A stretch of 64,000 bases of DNA. Origin: CAMDKS01 sp964402975. Lineage in GTDB: Bacteria > Bdellovibrionota_B > Oligoflexia > Oligoflexales > RGVZ01. Under the pieces are notes generated by a model. The model was not told the origin of the DNA. It worked only from the letters and a program-made list of their open reading frames with translations, and did not search any database. The DNA lies in assembly GCA_964402975.1 (NCBI GenBank), contig CAYOEM010000010.1, positions 1 through 64,000 on the forward strand, written 5' to 3'. The position numbers and the translations under genes were made by a program. Positions 63,586-64,000 of the stretch are shown here, piece by piece (position 1 is the first letter of the stretch; each line of letters starts with the position of its first letter).

Positions 63586-63987
63586 TTATTTGATCTTAAT
63601 CACCCTCTTTAAGTCATCTAGTTGATTTTTTGCAAACTGTGGCAGGCCGGCTCGACTAGCAACGCCGTAAGCCTTGACCATGCTATTCTCGAGGGCGTTG
63701 TAGCATTTCAAGCTCAGTCTTGAATCTTGGTTCTTGCGGGCACACGCTTCATAATAGACATCTTGCATGGTCCATAAATTAAGCTCTCGCAGGTGTTCTG
63801 CGGATTGACCCGCAAGCCACAGCATCTCTTGAGACTGCTGCGATAAAGGAACCTTACCAAGAATCTCATGCAGTAAAGATGACGCACGCAAATATTGGAT
63901 AAGCTCACCGCCTGGACTTTTACTAGCAATTGTCTCGCCCTCGCCAAGCAAACGCTTAGCTAGTGCAAATTTTTCATCATTTGTCAT
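63586..63987 (-). CDS. Unknown small helical protein at window edge
   Basis: 133 residues if it starts at ATG 63987; the frame stays open to the window edge, so the start may lie outside. Mostly helical with alternating hydrophobic residues and several Cys (ACARK, LKCYNALEN), and a TPR-like pattern (AEHLRELNLWTMQDVYYEAC). No signal peptide or transmembrane segment is visible. Convergent with the MBL gene. Function unknown. Confidence 0.45.
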   Translation of the reverse strand: MTNDEKFALAKRLLGEGETIASKSPGGELIQYLRASSLLHEILGKVPLSQQSQEMLWLAGQSAEHLRELNLWTMQDVYYEACARKNQDSRLSLKCYNALENSMVKAYGVASRAGLPQFAKNQLDDLKRVIKIK

Positions 63988-64000
63988 TTTGGGCTGCTTC

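Noticed and set aside
1..64000. CRISPR arrays, insertion sequences or prophage genes elsewhere in the window
   Set aside because: No regularly spaced repeats, transposase motifs or phage structural genes were seen; the tRNA-Asp interval is the only mobile-type signature.

Overview
This 64 kb window looks like chromosomal DNA of a Gram-negative, aerobic, motile bacterium that secretes proteins. It holds a complete type II secretion operon (gspC to gspN), a caa3-type cytochrome c oxidase, a DsbD-like reductant conduit, a fliG gene and several lipoproteins and outer-envelope proteins. The PilM-like GspL, the short GspN and the overall gene mix resemble Bdellovibrionota/Oligoflexia or related former 'delta' lineages. 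That placement is an inference; no rRNA gene is present to confirm it.

Layout. 1-5.2 kb: the end of a Gly-rich surface protein, a YbiT-type ABC-F ATPase with a degenerate second ATPase site, a membrane protein with a degenerate class III cyclase domain, and a HEAT-like membrane protein. 5.38-7.86 kb: a small apparent insertion at tRNA-Asp, flanked by a 42-bp duplication of the tRNA 3' half; it carries acetyltransferase remnants and an AAA/DUF4143 ATPase. 7.9-13.4 kb: ctaC-D-E-F-G for the caa3 oxidase plus a YtkA-like periplasmic protein, transcribed leftward. 13.4-18.1 kb: a rightward five-gene run of DUF983, a di-haem peroxidase, two secreted envelope proteins and, between them, a lipoprotein zinc metallopeptidase. 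18.2-24.7 kb: desaturase, an isolated rplX, dsbD-like, patatin, sfsA and a zeta-class GST.

24.7-47.95 kb is one long leftward block. It reads mltD-like, aroK, two tandem gspC paralogues, gspD-E-F-G-H-I-J-K-L-M-N, a FliT-like small protein, a glycosyltransferase-TPR fusion, an unknown protein and a Slt-type transglycosylase. This couples the secreton, peptidoglycan remodelling and possibly flagellar or surface glycosylation in one neighbourhood. 48.2-64 kb: fliG, a secreted subtilase lacking an evident propeptide, a Lon-like protease, a HAMP-only membrane protein, a 35-codon very basic mini-gene, an MFS transporter, a DUF5683-like/CPBP fusion, a SpoIIE-type phosphatase, and an operon of two lipoproteins plus yacG. 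One of these lipoproteins contains nine exact 15-residue repeats. The window ends with an MBL-fold hydrolase whose ribosome-binding site is preceded by a strong hairpin, and a small unknown gene at the edge.

The most interesting items are the 15-residue repeat lipoprotein, the tRNA-Asp bounded insertion, the peroxidase/metallopeptidase envelope operon, the half-dead ABC-F protein with a hairpin over its ribosome-binding site, the twin GspC proteins, and the unlisted basic mini-gene. All calls rest on reading the sequence; no database search was run.
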